This document shows positions 1 through 11,836 of a stretch of DNA of 64,000 nucleotides, in pieces. Source of the stretch: Litsea cubeba (taxonomy: Eukaryota > Streptophyta > Magnoliopsida > Laurales > Lauraceae); NCBI GenBank assembly GCA_012931725.1, contig CM022944.1, positions 114,979,642-115,043,641 of the forward strand. Reading direction: 5' to 3'. Positions within the stretch are counted from its first letter, which is position 1. Each line of letters opens with the position of its first letter. The position numbers and the translations under genes are program-made. The notes under the pieces were generated by a model that made no database searches, was not told where the DNA came from, and was given only the letters and a program-made list of their open reading frames with translations.

Positions 1-256
1 AATCCCAGATACATATCTTGGTCGGAAAACATGACGGAAATCCCATAGAATTATAGAAACTAAAAAAGTTCAAACACAACTGATTGGGAGTGGCAAAGGA
101 AATCTGTATTGTTCAGACTCTCACATGACCTTAAAATTATGAATGAAGCAGAGAATCACAGTAAAGATACATGAAACATTAACATATAGTTCAAACTGCA
201 TGAAGACCATAAGCCTAAGTAAAGCACATTGAGAAGAAAGCAGTGGACCAATGTAC

Positions 257-3200
257 CTCAAATCAGGTAAATCAGAACCCATGGAAGACTCAGGTGCCTC
301 ACGCTGGGAATCAGAATTATGTGAAGGTTGGGAATATGATGCCAAAGGCTGCGTCTGTGGAGGGGTCAATACAGGAACAGACCTCTCGGATCTTTGAGGA
401 AATACTGCTCCAGCACGCTGATACACCAAAAAAGTAATATTTTTTATTTGGGGGGGGGGGGGGGGGGGGGGTGAACGTAGATCTATCTAAAGTAGTGACA
501 GCAGTTGTGAGGGATGGAAAAGAAAAATATCACTTTCACCACTTTATTTTTTATTTTTTTATAACACACTTTCACCAGTTTATTATAGAGGTGTGATACC
601 CGAGTTAGTAAAACGACCCAGCACAAGTACTATAGCCCTACAATGGTACCTCACAAAATGTTTCCCAAAAAACGGTGAAATAAAATAATGAATTTCACCA
701 ACTCAGTTAGGGGTGGAAGTACGGTTTTCGGTTCGGTTTTAAACCGAAACCGAAAAAAACCGAAAACCGAAATGTCAAAATATTACAAACCGAATAAGAT
801 GTAAAACCGAACCGAACCGAAAATAATTAAACGGTTTGGTTTTCGGTTTTTCGGTTTAAACCGAATTTTTTAATTAAACGTTTGGTTTTTCAGTTTTTCC
901 TTTCTCATTTGGTCTTTTACTCTTTTAGTCTTTAGATTATTAATAGTCTGTCTAATACTGACATATATATATTTAATTTAAAACATGAAATATAGTTCGG
1001 TTTTTCGGTTTAAACCGAAATTATTTTCTAAAAACCGAAACCGAACCGAAAACCGATAAACCGAACCGAACTTAATTTTACGGTTTGGTTTACGGTCCAG
1101 AGTTCGGTTCGGTTCGGTTTCTTCCACCCCTAAACTCAGTATGTAACTCCCTGTGTATCTCAGTAAAAAACAGAAAAAAAAAAAAAAAAAAAAAAAAGGA
1201 CGCTCTTCTCAATGGCAAAATTATTGCTTACCAATAATTCCTGGTATGCAGCATAGTATTGCGGATATCTTGCCCTGGGCCCACCAAAAGCTTCTTGCCA
1301 AGTATCTATTAGAATCAATATCTTCTCCTTTACATGAACATCAGGCTGTATGCACACAGAAACAAGAACATAAGAGATCTTCACCGGGAAAGGAAAGAAG
1401 ATAGATTGAAAAAAAAAAAAAATGCACATGTTATTACAACCTTCTTTTTCACTATCTTCACCATCTCATGCAGGACATCTTTCTCTGCAACATGCATATG
1501 AACAACGTCTCCGCAATTTTTTATTACCGTCTCCAACAGCTGCAAGTGGAGAAAAGCAGAACTGCTGAGAATGCAGTAAAAAAGGCAAACAGTCGAAAAT
1601 GGCTTCACGACCTTACAGAATATAGTAGTAATATTCAGAGAAGATATTACCTCCAAAAGGAGAGTAATGGAAAAGTTGGGAACCAGTTTTATATTATAGA
1701 GTTCATGTACCAAAAAGAAAAGAGGACTTATTAATTGCTAGCACTCCCCAGTTGTTATCATTACCAATAGCTTTCTAGTCTATCCAGTTCCATGTTCAAC
1801 GTCATAGTTCCAGATCCATGATAGGCAGGGCAAAAAACTGTAATGGAAATTCCAGTAAAATAACTAATTTGTTTTATCAGTTTTCTCTGTATCCTTTCAT
1901 TGAAAATTATAGAATAAGAAATTTCTAGAAAAAAAATATTCGAAATTTTAAATTATTAAGGTTGTTTTAGAGAGTTTTGATTGATATAAAATCTATTACA
2001 TTTACATCCATGTAAAAGTAATGGAGAGTACCAAAGCTGATGCGTAACAGGTGAAACAGATATGAAAAGGTCATTATTTTAAACCATGATTTGGTTTATA
2101 AAAACAATATTCTTTGGTGCATTGATTTGAGATTTTAGCATACAGTGATCAAATGATAAGAGCAAATAGATATGGTCCTTGAATAAGTGATTTGAAATTA
2201 ACTAAGATCCAAAAGGAGCTGAGACACAGCTGCTGATAAAAGGACTGGTTCCACACACTATCAATTAATGACCAGATAAATAACAAACAAGGAGTACCTA
2301 TGAATTACCATCTAGTTTTCCAAGGATTTTTATTATAAATGCCACGATTATATCCTTGGTGATAGGAGGGGATCAAATATTTCATTTAGAAGTTGCATCA
2401 AATAAAAAGGAAAAAGATTTTAGGTAGAAATTAGAAGCTGGTGATTAATTGGAATTTGTAACCTGTGGAAGCCGATAAAGTCAGAGGGAAATTATACCTA
2501 TATTTTAATTAGTAAATCCCAATACATCTGCTGCTTACCGTGAAAGCAAGAAGTTGAATCTTTGGATTCTTATTTCCAATGCGCTTTTTAAGGCCTTTAA
2601 TAACATCCTTTGCCTGCCTGGTGGTCCAAAACCAACAGAAAAATTATCAGAAAAAAAAAAAAAAAACACCCACACACACACACAACAACAACAACATAGT
2701 ATTGATGTGCCTTTTCACTACAATGGTAACAGAAATAGAAGTAATTGTAGGAATACTGACTTCGGAAGCAATGCAAAAATACATATATTTACTCTTTTTT
2801 TTTAAATGGTAATATAACCATGTTTCACAAATAAATACATATACATATATTGGATCTAGAAAATTTTCCAAAGAGCCTATAAGAGGAATTCAGCAAATTT
2901 CAAATTGTCAGCTGCATGGTGTCTTCACAGCATCACACAACTAGACAAGAGATAATTTGCAACCAAAAACAGCCATGGGCCAAAACAAGAGAATGTCAAT
3001 GATGATAATACATACATACATACATACACATGTTTATAAATTATGTTCAAGGATGTTATTCTCCTCCATTATTGGTTCTTGAGCAGTTAATTCTTTAATG
3101 GAACTGACCCTCAACCATGCTTTCCAATAAGTCCTAATATTGGTAGTTTGATTTGTTAAACATGTACAAGACAAAATGTCCCAATACTCAGGCATCATCC

Positions 3201-3945
3201 ATCCTTTTGTGATGCAAATCAATTTCCAGAAGCGACCACATTCACTTATTGGTTGTTGCTCCTTAAGATAAGCCTTATACAGCTTTTATTAGGTAATCCA
3301 ACCCCCAACCTCAAAGAAAAAACCTTTATACATGACTGCCGACATTGATAATTCTAAAAATAAATGAACTGTTCTCTTTTGTATTGTACTGTTCTATACA
3401 CTGACATAATCATAATCACCTAATTTGAAATTCAACTGATTCGTATTTGAGTTCATAGTTTGTAGTTTCGTAACTAATCCAATTAGATAATTCGGTGAGG
3501 TATGCTTACCCGAATTCGTTTTCAGATTCGCTTAATTTATAGTAGAACGAATTCAGAAACCCGATTTGGGTACATAATTCAACATGATTGGCGAAGATTC
3601 ATAGACTACATAGTTCAATTGGGGTACGAAAACCTCCCCCTAACCTTCTTTTTCTGCATCAAAATCAAATCTTTTCGCTTTCCTTCTCCAAATTACCATT
3701 TGATTGACCGGCCACACGAAGCAAAAACCAGAAATCAAAGAAAACCGAATCCAATTCCCCCCAAAAAAATTCGACATATTCAAAAATCAACCAAGTCCTT
3801 AGATTCAAAACAAGTAGTAAAAAAGAAGAGAAATCGGCAAATACCCGGGATCGCGATTGAGGATGTCACAGATCTCGATGTTCATTGCCCAGTCGGGACC
3901 AATCAGCAAGTCGCTGGTGGCGCGCGATACCATCGAGTGCACCAT
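257..3945 (-). CDS. TOL: TOM1-LIKE (TOL) protein, 5' five exons, runs off left edge
   Basis: VHS-domain ubiquitin-cargo adaptor that feeds plasma-membrane proteins into the ESCRT pathway; closest in my memory to Arabidopsis TOL6/TOL9. Coding exons on the minus strand: 3945-3845, 2617-2539, 1539-1441, 1345-1232 and 417-257. All have GT/AG borders and the phases join without a stop (554 nt, 184 residues plus two bases). Start ATG is at 3945; the protein begins MVHSMVSRATSDLLIGPDWA, which is the usual TOL N-terminus. Exon 2 carries GQAKDVIKGLKKRIG, exon 3 LLETVIKNCGDVVHMHVAEK, exon 4 EKILILIDTWQEAFGGP and QYYAAYQELL, exon 5 RAGAVFPQRSERSVPVLTPP. The VHS domain covers about residues 5-135; exon 5 is the linker. 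The GAT domain and the tail must lie left of base 1. Nothing looks broken. Family assignment is strong; the paralogue number is a guess. Confidence 0.93.
450..471. repeat. Poly-G tract, 22 G
   Basis: Uninterrupted run of 22 G on the plus strand (22 C on the TOL sense strand), in TOL intron 4 about 33 nt upstream of the exon 5 acceptor. It may have length error from sequencing. Confidence 0.95.
708..1132. mobile_element. hAT-type MITE in TOL intron 4
   Basis: 425-bp element with 12-bp perfect terminal inverted repeats, TAGGGGTGGAAG at 708-719 and CTTCCACCCCTA at 1121-1132. It is flanked by a perfect 8-bp target duplication AACTCAGT at 700-707 and 1133-1140, the hAT signature. The interior is almost entirely iterations of AACCGA and its complement TCGGTT. 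It has no coding capacity. Confidence 0.93.
2650..2696. repeat. A-run plus (CA)n/(CAA)n microsatellite
   Basis: A poly-A run followed by CACACA and CAACAACAA repeats, just outside the exon 2 acceptor in TOL intron 1. A similar (CATA)n run lies near 3010-3027, in the same intron. The rest of the introns between the listed exons holds only AT-rich unique DNA. Confidence 0.8.
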
Positions 3946-4585
3946 CGCTGAAACCGCAAACGATTCTCGATTCGATAGAAGATCGTGGGTTTTCCGGCGG
4001 CAGGATCTAGTCGGACTCCGGCGAGAAATCCTCTTTCCCGTCGGCGATTAGAGATCGGCGAAACCAAACCAAAACCCTAGAATGAAAAATCAGAAGAGGA
4101 ATCGCCAGGAGATCGAGACCGGAATCGAAGGTGTGAGATGGGAGAGAATTCCAAGGAAATTCGAGGAAAGATTTGAGCTTTGGGGAGAATTTCTAGAGAG
4201 AGAGAGCTGTGAAAATCTTTGGTATTTTGCAGTGGTTTTGTTAAGACGCGGAGTGTCCTTTTCTCAACCGAAATCCGTTTTGTTACTTGTATCGGGTTTG
4301 TATTTTGTTATTTATTATTACTTGGTAGCGATGATGAGACTCCGAGATATATAAAAGACTAAAAAGAGTTTTGGATTCGGATTGAAGTGTTGCTCGTTGT
4401 TGAATTGTACCTTCGCTTGTATTCCAATCTCAATTTCTAATCTAATCTGACTCCATCTCAATTCATCAATGTTCTAAAAGTTGGACAAGTCATATTGTGG
4501 TGTAATAAATGTATAAAAATTAAGAAATCTAAAGTAATATCTTTTTAAATGTTCAATGATGGACTTTTTTTAGGGCCGTCAAAGG
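3946..4585 (-). promoter_or_regulatory. TOL 5' UTR and proximal promoter
   Basis: Sequence upstream of the TOL ATG on the minus strand. A minus-strand TATATAT at 4353-4347 is a plausible TATA box, which would put transcription start near 4320 and give a 5' UTR of about 370 nt. No other gene is seen here; the short open frame at 4082-4354 on the plus strand has no recognisable homology. The TATA call is inference from position only. Confidence 0.4.
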
Positions 4586-5152
4586 TAGGGGTGTACAAAA
4601 CCCGTACCCAACCCACGGCACAACGGGTTAGGTACAGATCCAAATGTGTAACCCATTTTATAAATGGATCGGTTATATATGTACTATATATCCGACCCAT
4701 ATGTACCCTACCCAACCCGACATAATTCAAATAGTAACGTTTTATATTTTATTTATTATATTGCATATAATAAAATATGTTTGATTCTTGCCTCTTAGGA
4801 AATATATATAGTACATATCCGACTCACTTGTGCACTTGTTTTGGACTACTGGTAATAAGCCTAGTATTGTAATGTATGAAATATGAATTATGAAAATATG
4901 AATCTATGCAGGGGGCTATGGACTAACGTGGAGTATGCAATATGAGTCATTTAGTTATACTTACAATATTAATTCTTATACAGGTACAACACATTTAAAC
5001 CCAACCCTACCCGACAACCCGAGTAACCCGACCCGACATAACCCAAACTAGTATAGGTTCAGTTAAGGGTTATAAATATTTAACTCATACTAGTTTGGGT
5101 CGGATGAGGTATTTAACCAAATCCGACCCAATCCGACCCATGTACATCCCTA
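4586..5152. mobile_element. hAT-type MITE with ACCCGA-rich interior
   Basis: 567-bp element bounded by TAGGGGTGTACA (4586-4597) and TGTACATCCCTA (5141-5152), a 12-bp inverted repeat with one mismatch. The flanks GTCAAAGG at 4578-4585 and 5153-5160 form a perfect 8-bp target duplication. Subterminal DNA is made of ACCCGA/ACCCAA iterations; the middle is AT-rich. Non-coding. Confidence 0.93.
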
Positions 5153-5261
5153 GTCAAAGGGCTAGGCCTGGCCCCGTATGGAGGGTTTCCTTAGGCCTTA
5201 ACATACTCTCATTCATGTGGGCTTGGGCTAAGGCGTTTGAGGGCCTGAACGAGCTAGGCTC

Positions 5262-5931
5262 TAGGGGTGCTCATGGGCCGGAGAGGGCTAAGACATATCC
5301 AGGCGCGGCCCTGCACAAGCCCGACACAGGCCAAAAAGTTAGGCACGAGCCCATTCATTTAATCGATCGCGTCGGGCCGAATCGGGCTTTTTATCACTTT
5401 TGTGGGTATTTGGTCAATTGATTGGACTAATTAAATTAGGGACTTGATCCAGTGATAATTGTTCTCACTGAGTCACCATGAGAACTTTTTTCAGTGGGCC
5501 CCATTTTGGGATGGGACTGGTAGGGATTGAAAGATATATATGGAATCACAATCCCATGCTCCTAACCCCTTCATCCATGACTGACAAGCCCAGTCCGTTC
5601 GTATAGGTAAATAGTCGATCCAACGGCACAGTTCATTCACATCGGTGCCAAACCCTTGGGCGTGTGACTATCAAGGGGGTTTATGTCCATTGCAAGGTTT
5701 GGATTAGGTGATAGGTGGGCCCTACCCATAGTTTTTACGGTTTGATCCGTGAGAACAGTTCTCACCTGATTATTTTCCATTAAATTAAATGACATGTATT
5801 TCTTACACGGGCCGGTCCGGGCTTTGGGCTTTCTATCACTTAATCCAAATATAACCCAATTATTAAACGGTCCCTAATAACATATACAGGCCTGGCCCAA
5901 AATGGGGTGGCCCAGGCCGTGAGCATCCCTA
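5262..5931. mobile_element. hAT-type MITE, GGCC-rich, carrying a nested insertion
   Basis: 670-bp element from TAGGGGTGCTCATGGGCC to GGCCGTGAGCATCCCTA, with target duplication CTAGGCTC at 5254-5261 and 5932-5939 (perfect 8 bp). The interior is rich in GGCCC/GGGCC. A 340-bp MULE-type MITE (5439-5778) sits inside it, so the hAT copy is older than that insertion. Without the insertion and one copy of its duplication it would be about 321 bp, close to the 324-bp copy at 46258-46581. Confidence 0.93.
5439..5778. mobile_element. MULE-type MITE (family M1), nested
   Basis: 340-bp element flanked by a perfect 9-bp target duplication ATTAAATTA (5430-5438 and 5779-5787), typical of Mutator-like elements. 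It shares its interior with 8504-8868 and, in reverse, 20346-20728: paired GAGAAC/GTTCTC near the ends, a GGGATGGGAC block, CCTAACCCCTTCATCC, and a TTATTTTCC terminus. Confidence 0.88.
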
Positions 5932-5939
5932 CTAGGCTC

Positions 5940-7928
5940 TTATCTTACCCTCAATGGTTGGGAGTTTTTTGTTTTATTTTCTCTACACTACCGTATTTCC
6001 GATTGTCGATCTGACTATAACCCTTGGATGGTGATGTTGAGCAGTTTGATGAATAATATGAGATTTTGGGGATGCGTGGAAAGACTGGATCACATGATAT
6101 GATAATTATAAATGCATGCGTCCAATTAAAGGGGTGTAACAGACCAGAATCCAACCTAATTAGGACTTAGTCCAAGTCTTTTAGGCAAGCATGGACATGC
6201 ATATCGATTAAATGAGCTTGACTCAGTCTTGTTATAAGTTTTTTTTTTTTCGGCTATCGGATCCAATCATTTGGGCTAGACTAATTCTTCTAGGCCCAGA
6301 GGGAAGCCAGGTAAACGCCCATATAGTCCCAGTGTGGTAGTGCAGTTTCAAACTCACAACTTCAAGTACAAATTGAATTGTTACAAGGTTATTGACTCTT
6401 AGATCTAAAGTTGCAACTGAACTCCTATTTTGCTCGTTAATTATATTATATGGATTATGTGCATATAAACAAACAAATAATATATCCTCACAACCTAACT
6501 ACTGCATTACAGGTGATGAGCACAAGAGATATATGAATGAATATGTATGTATTCTATATATTAATGGCTACATCAAAAGGAAAGGGTAAGGAAAAGGTGG
6601 CAAACTTTTAAAAATTGGGCCTTATATATCCGACCCTCGGACTTCAAAAATTTTAGAACAATGCCTCTATTTTTATGGGACTTGGCTGGGGCCAGGTCGA
6701 GTATCCTTACTAGAAGGTCGGAATGATAGGCCTAGTCCGATTGGTTCAAATGCTAGTTATTACTAAATTTAACTAGCTTTTATGAGTATCCTCATTATTA
6801 TCAAATTAGATTAGCAAAGGTAATAGTTCTAGTTGAGCATAGTTCAACTACGAAAAAACTAAATTATTTCAGATTAAATTTGTACATGTTGGAGCCACCT
6901 TTCAAATATCTAAATTGTAATTAACATGATATTTCAACCCATTTATGCTCTTGTATATTATCCAGGATATATGGCCATTTCATTGGAATGATTTCACCAT
7001 AAGATTGAGAAAACTTTATTGTCAAACTATTAATAAATGATTATTTTTCAATATATTGCAATTTTCCATACAATTAAATCAACTTTTTACGAATTCAAAC
7101 CTTCTATTTGATATGCTGATTGATTGAATGAATTTTCGCTTCGGTCAATAATACTCACCATTGGATTTTTTTTTCTTGAAATGCTTTGGATGAAAATGAT
7201 TATATTTCTCATAGTGAAGTGAAATTTTATGCATCAAGAAACTAGGGTTGATATTTGAATGAATAGTTTCAATAATCATGAGGTAATTCTCTCATTTTCT
7301 AAAGATTTTAAGTTTTTGAAAGATAGTCATGTATAGTTACACTCAACCACAGTTTCTTTTCCTTTTTCTTTTTCTTTTTTTTTTAAATATTTTATGACCT
7401 GATCAATTCAACAGTGATATCCAAAATAGACTTATATTCATTTCCTCAAGCATTTTATATCTCCAGAAGGTGTGTCCAAAATTCATGGGTACAACTTGAG
7501 CTAACTTGGCTACGATAAGGTTAATCTTATGCAATCACTCACCGATAATTAATTTATTTTAATTCTATTATATTTATAATATTTTAAAATTTGACCTGAT
7601 TTTGAAAATATTGAGATATGACACACACATTCTCTTTCTCCTTCTCAATGGACGAGTCTTGCCTCAAATCTAGTGAATCTCCATGTATAAATATTTTTAA
7701 AATAAAATAAATAAATGAAGGACACATGACAAGTTAGTGGGCCCATATATACCTACCACGGGAAGGTCATTTAAAAACGAGAGGGAGATGTAAATCTTCT
7801 CTATTTCATAACCTCAGACTGAACAATTGACGACTTCTATTCCATTTCCATTATTTTTTTAAAATGATTAATTTACAAAACTCTCTTGTAAAGGTGGTTA
7901 ATTATCACTTCCCTCGTGATCAGTAACA
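5940..7928. other. Intergenic, no gene seen
   Basis: AT-rich DNA. Short open frames here (for example 6392-6589 on the plus strand) have no recognisable domain and no splice-compatible neighbours. A poly-T run lies at 6239-6250. Confidence 0.6.
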
Positions 7929-8343
7929 CTATGTTTGGGAAGGGGGGAGGGGAGGGAAGGGAAGGAAAAATTAATTTTACCTCCTCTTGTTTGGATAGTA
8001 AAAAAGTAGGAGAAAGAAAAGTGAAAAAAGTAGTGTTTTGTTTGTTTGTGAGGTAGAGAGAAAATTACCAATTTACCCTTACTTTTGCAAAAAGATAAAA
8101 AAATCCTTTATTTTGTTGGGTAGAGGGCAGTTTAGTAAATTTATAACAGATCTTCTCTTTCCCTCACATTTTCCCTTAGTTTTGAGGGGAGAATTTTTGA
8201 GTGGGGCCCACAGGAATTTTCCCCCCATATTCCCCTCCCCCAATTTCCCTCCCAGCTTCCCAAACACCCTTAGTTAGGGCATTCCCCCCATTTTTCCATC
8301 TACTTTTTCCTCCCCCTCATTTTACACCCTTCCTAAACAGAGC
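7929..8343. mobile_element. Probable MITE with inverted termini
   Basis: The 5' end CTATGTTTGGGAAGGG and the 3' end CCCTTCCTAAACAGAG are inverted repeats with two mismatches in 16. A second pair, GTTTGGGAAG and CTTCCCAAAC (about 8255-8264), lies nearer the middle. The interior is G/A-rich on one side and C/T-rich on the other. I could not find a convincing target duplication, so the borders are approximate. Confidence 0.55.
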
Positions 8344-8503
8344 GCAAAAGCTGTCGAAAATTTCCAATAGAAAAATAGATTGCGATAGCAGATTGTACAA
8401 TTGCAGTGTTGGTGGGCCCCATGAAAAAGGTTTTGTAATACAATATTTGTCATTGTTAGCCGTCTAATACAATATAATGCCACAATCATAACAAATATAT
8501 AAA

Positions 8504-8868
8504 CGGTAATATTTAGGTGCATATTATATGAGAACTTTTTTGTAGGGTCCAATTGTGTGCCCCATTTAGGGATGAGACCAAGGGGGATGGAAAGATCCAT
8601 GTGAGACCACCCCAAGTATCAAGTTTGACCCCAGACCTATGCCTCTAACCCCTTCATCCGTGGCCCACAAGTTTAATGGCTTCATATTAAAAATATATTC
8701 AACTCTCGATTCAACGGTTTAGTTTATTCGGATGTGTGTCAATCCTTAGGATTAGTGACTATCATGGGGTTCCCTATTGATTGCTAGGTTTGGATGGGTT
8801 GTTAATTGGGTCCCACAAAAAAGCTCTCATATAATGTATGAGAACTAGTTCTCACTTGAATATTTTCC
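8504..8868. mobile_element. MULE-type MITE (family M1)
   Basis: 365-bp copy with 9-bp target duplication ATATATAAA at 8495-8503 and 8869-8877 (perfect, though in AT-rich sequence). It ends CACTTGAATATTTTCC. It shares GGGATGAGACCAAG, GGGGGATGGAAAGATC, CCTCTAACCCCTTCATCC and GACTATCATGGGG-type blocks with the copies at 5439-5778 and 20346-20728. Confidence 0.85.
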
Positions 8869-8877
8869 ATATATAAA

Positions 8878-9346
8878 TATGGAAAATCTTCACCCGAGTA
8901 CCTTTATATGAGCACCATCCGTGAGCACCTTCCTACTTGTGCCATATGGGACCCATTATGATAAATCTAATCCTCTCACACTTGATACTCACCCATGTAT
9001 TGGCAACAGCCCAAATTTGACACTCATCCAATTATTACTCACCGTTGGATTAAACTCAAGTAAAATGATGCTTCTAAAACCATAGAACTTGGAAAGCCAT
9101 AGATTAGAGGGATAGGATACCCTAATGGGGTTGATACTTTCTATACCCCTAGGTCTCAATTAGATCTTTTGATCCCCACATCTCCATGATTGGCATGGCG
9201 TGCCACACAATTTTAGGAGTAAGAATCTAACATGAGCAAAGTTATATGTAGGCCCACCATGATGGATTTGTAGGCTTCATGATGATAGACATTGCAAGAG
9301 TTCATCCACGTTAGCTAGAAATGCTTAACTTTGTTGGAAATGTCTC
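8878..9346. repeat. Dispersed repeat related to 20735-21075
   Basis: Shares ordered blocks with 20735-21075: GGGACCCA or GGGGCTCA-type sequence, GACACTCATCCAAT or GGCACTCATCCAAT, AAAATGATGCTTCTAAAA, and a following block with AGGGATAGGAT or AGGGCTAGGAT. Probably an old MITE; termini not resolved. Confidence 0.55.
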
Positions 9347-9349
9347 TAA

Positions 9350-10502
9350 GGCCCTGTTCTTTTTCTAGAATTCCTGACAGGAATTCCGGAATTCCTGTCA
9401 GGAATTCAGTATTTCTTGGCAAGAATTCATAGCATTCCGAAATTCCAGTATTTACAAGTGCCAAAAAACAAGCATTTTCAAATCCCACCTCTCCAACTGG
9501 ATTTCCAAAAACCCATAGTTGCAGGAATTCCGGCTGACCTCTCTCCTGTACTCAACGGTCATGACGGATATAGTGGTGCGACTTGGACTGTGGGCCACCT
9601 TTGGAAATCCGGACCCCACATCTGATAGTGTACCCAGGGGCGAACCTGATGGTGGTGGACCCATGGGGATTGGGTCCCATCTGACCCCACATCTTAAGAT
9701 TTCACGGTACTGGGCGTCATTCACAAAGGGGTTTTCTTATATGAACATCAGGTTGTGGGCCCAGTAGGATCACTTGATGCCAAATCAGGACCTTAGGATT
9801 TGTTGTGGGGCCTTGGGCGACCTGGATGATGAGGGTTGATCGTGGGCCCTTGATCAGTGGGGCCCACAATTTCTCTATTTTCCTAACCCCAGGCGAGAAG
9901 CATCCGTTTGTTACAGAACCTTGTTCTGTAATGAAAAGAAGAGAGGAAAGAGATGAGTGAGTGTATGGTGGTTTGAGGGTGCATGGGAATAAGAGAGGAA
10001 AAGTAGGAAGTTGAATGAAGATGCCACGTGGTGCATTAGTAGAGAGGGAGGGGGGGTGATGGCTGGGACCATTTGTTTTGGATTTATTTTAATCATGGAT
10101 ACAATATATTATTAGTGGATTAACTACCTGACCCCATTAGTTCATAAAAAATGCCAATTTTGTTTGTTCTTATCTAATTATGTGATTTTATTTTGTTTGG
10201 CTCATGGACATGTGATTAGTTTTTGCATGGATGTTGTTTTTAATTTTTTGCTGCTTGAATTGTGAAATTGGTATATAAACAGTACATACAGGAGTAAAAT
10301 TGCAGTCAGAAATCCTATAGTTATGAAACAGATAATTCAGAAAATCCAGGAACTCATAAATTCTCATACAGGAATTCAGACATAAAAAAAGCAGGGAATT
10401 CAGAAATGACAGAATTCAGTAGCATTTCAGAATTCCAGCATTTGCAAATCCCAGACAGCCACCAGACATGAATTCCAGGAATTCTAGAAAAGAAACAGGC
10501 CC
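9350..10502. mobile_element. PIF/Harbinger non-autonomous element, 1.15 kb
   Basis: Flanked by TAA at 9347-9349 and 10503-10505 (the TWA target expected of PIF/Harbinger). The 5' end reads GGCCCTGTTC and the reverse complement of the 3' end GGGCCTGTTT; both are followed by CTTTTCTAGAATTCCTG-like sequence. Subterminal zones repeat GGAATTCC/AATTCC many times on both sides. No transposase is inside, so movement would need a partner in trans. Confidence 0.88.
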
Positions 10503-10505
10503 TAA

Positions 10506-11660
10506 GTTCGTTCTAAGCCTCACCAGTCACCATACTTAAATATCAGTACTTAAAATAATTGGGAGATGAAAACTAGGTTTTACATGTTTCATAACAAAAT
10601 TGTATGTGGTAATTAAGGAATGTTTTCAATATTCTGGGGATCAGTGCTTTTTTGGAACTATTGAGTGGGGCATTGTTCTCTGCTCTCCATCTTATACAAC
10701 ATTCTATGTTAATTTTTTTTAGTAAACTTTAAAAGAAAGCCCTAGGTGGCCAGGTCAAATGACAAGTTTCTGTGGCACTAAGAAGGCTTTGAGGATTAGA
10801 CAATTTAAAAAATAAGAAAAAATTCATTGTATATTGTCACCTATCTAATCTTATTCATTTAATGACTTTAGATTGAGTAATTAATTAATAACGTTTGCTC
10901 GTTTATTTCATTTAATGGTTAATTTCATAATTTGTAAGAAGGCCCTCTTACATTTGGTTGGGGACCTGGGTGCAACAATAAGCCTTACAAAGTTGTCACA
11001 TGTTTCAATCCAATAAACCTGTAGAGGCATTTTGATGGAAAAAGCAAATTTGGACTCATTTTACCATAATGCAATGAGTTGGCAGATTGTACAAGCCGCA
11101 AAAACCATCAACTAAAATGTTTTGTAAATTAGTCATGTAACAAAATGACTTATATTTGTCATTGTTAGCCATCTAATTTAACTATAACATAATGAAATCG
11201 GAGCTAAAAATAAAAATCAGTTATATGAAGATGGATATATATGACCCCTTTCTAATGAGACTTTTAACTTTGTCCTAGATGATCACTGACCATTTTGGGC
11301 CTCACGATACTTGTTGTATTAGTTTAGGGACATACTTTGCTATAGAGTCTAGGAGTCTACTTTTGTCATACTAAAAAATCAATAATCAAACTAACTAAGC
11401 CAACAAAACCATCTGTATGAGGAGAATAAAACATAAGTAGTAGTTAAAATATTTTGGCACAATAGATCCTTATCTTTGGAACTATTAAGTATATTAGGTG
11501 GGATGTTGCTTTCTACTTTTCTTCTTTTATATCATTGATTCTTCATTTTGGACAAAAAGGTAAAAAAAAAAAATGAAAAAAAGAAGAAGATGAAAAGCAA
11601 TATCCTACCAAATGTTGGTTTTTCTACCATGCACGTGAGAATGGATGGCTTTTTGGCATA
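10506..11660. other. Intergenic, no gene seen
   Basis: AT-rich unique-looking DNA with no recognisable coding sequence, RNA gene or element ends. Confidence 0.6.
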
Positions 11661-11669
11661 TATTATCAT

Positions 11670-11827
11670 GGGAAGTATTCAAGTGAGTGAGGGACACCCC
11701 CCTTTGAAAAGTATCAAGTACAAAAGGGGAGTGTCAAGTACATAGGACTCCCCTTTTTGTACTTGACTCTAAAGGATGGTGTCCCTCACCAAAAATGGTG
11801 AGGGATGGATGCACTTGAATATTTTCC
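11670..11827. mobile_element. Short MULE-type MITE (M1 termini), 158 bp
   Basis: Perfect 9-bp target duplication TATTATCAT at 11661-11669 and 11828-11836. The ends GGGAAGTATTCAAGTG and CACTTGAATATTTTCC match the M1 termini. The interior is almost one hairpin: GTGAGGGACACC pairs with GGTGTCCCTCAC and GTACAAAAGGGGAGT with ACTCCCCTTTTTGTAC. This is probably the minimal foldback version of family M1. Confidence 0.9.
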
Positions 11828-11836
11828 TATTATCAT

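Noticed and set aside
4082..4354. 90-residue plus-strand open frame
   Set aside because: Lies in the TOL promoter and leader on the opposite strand with no recognised family.
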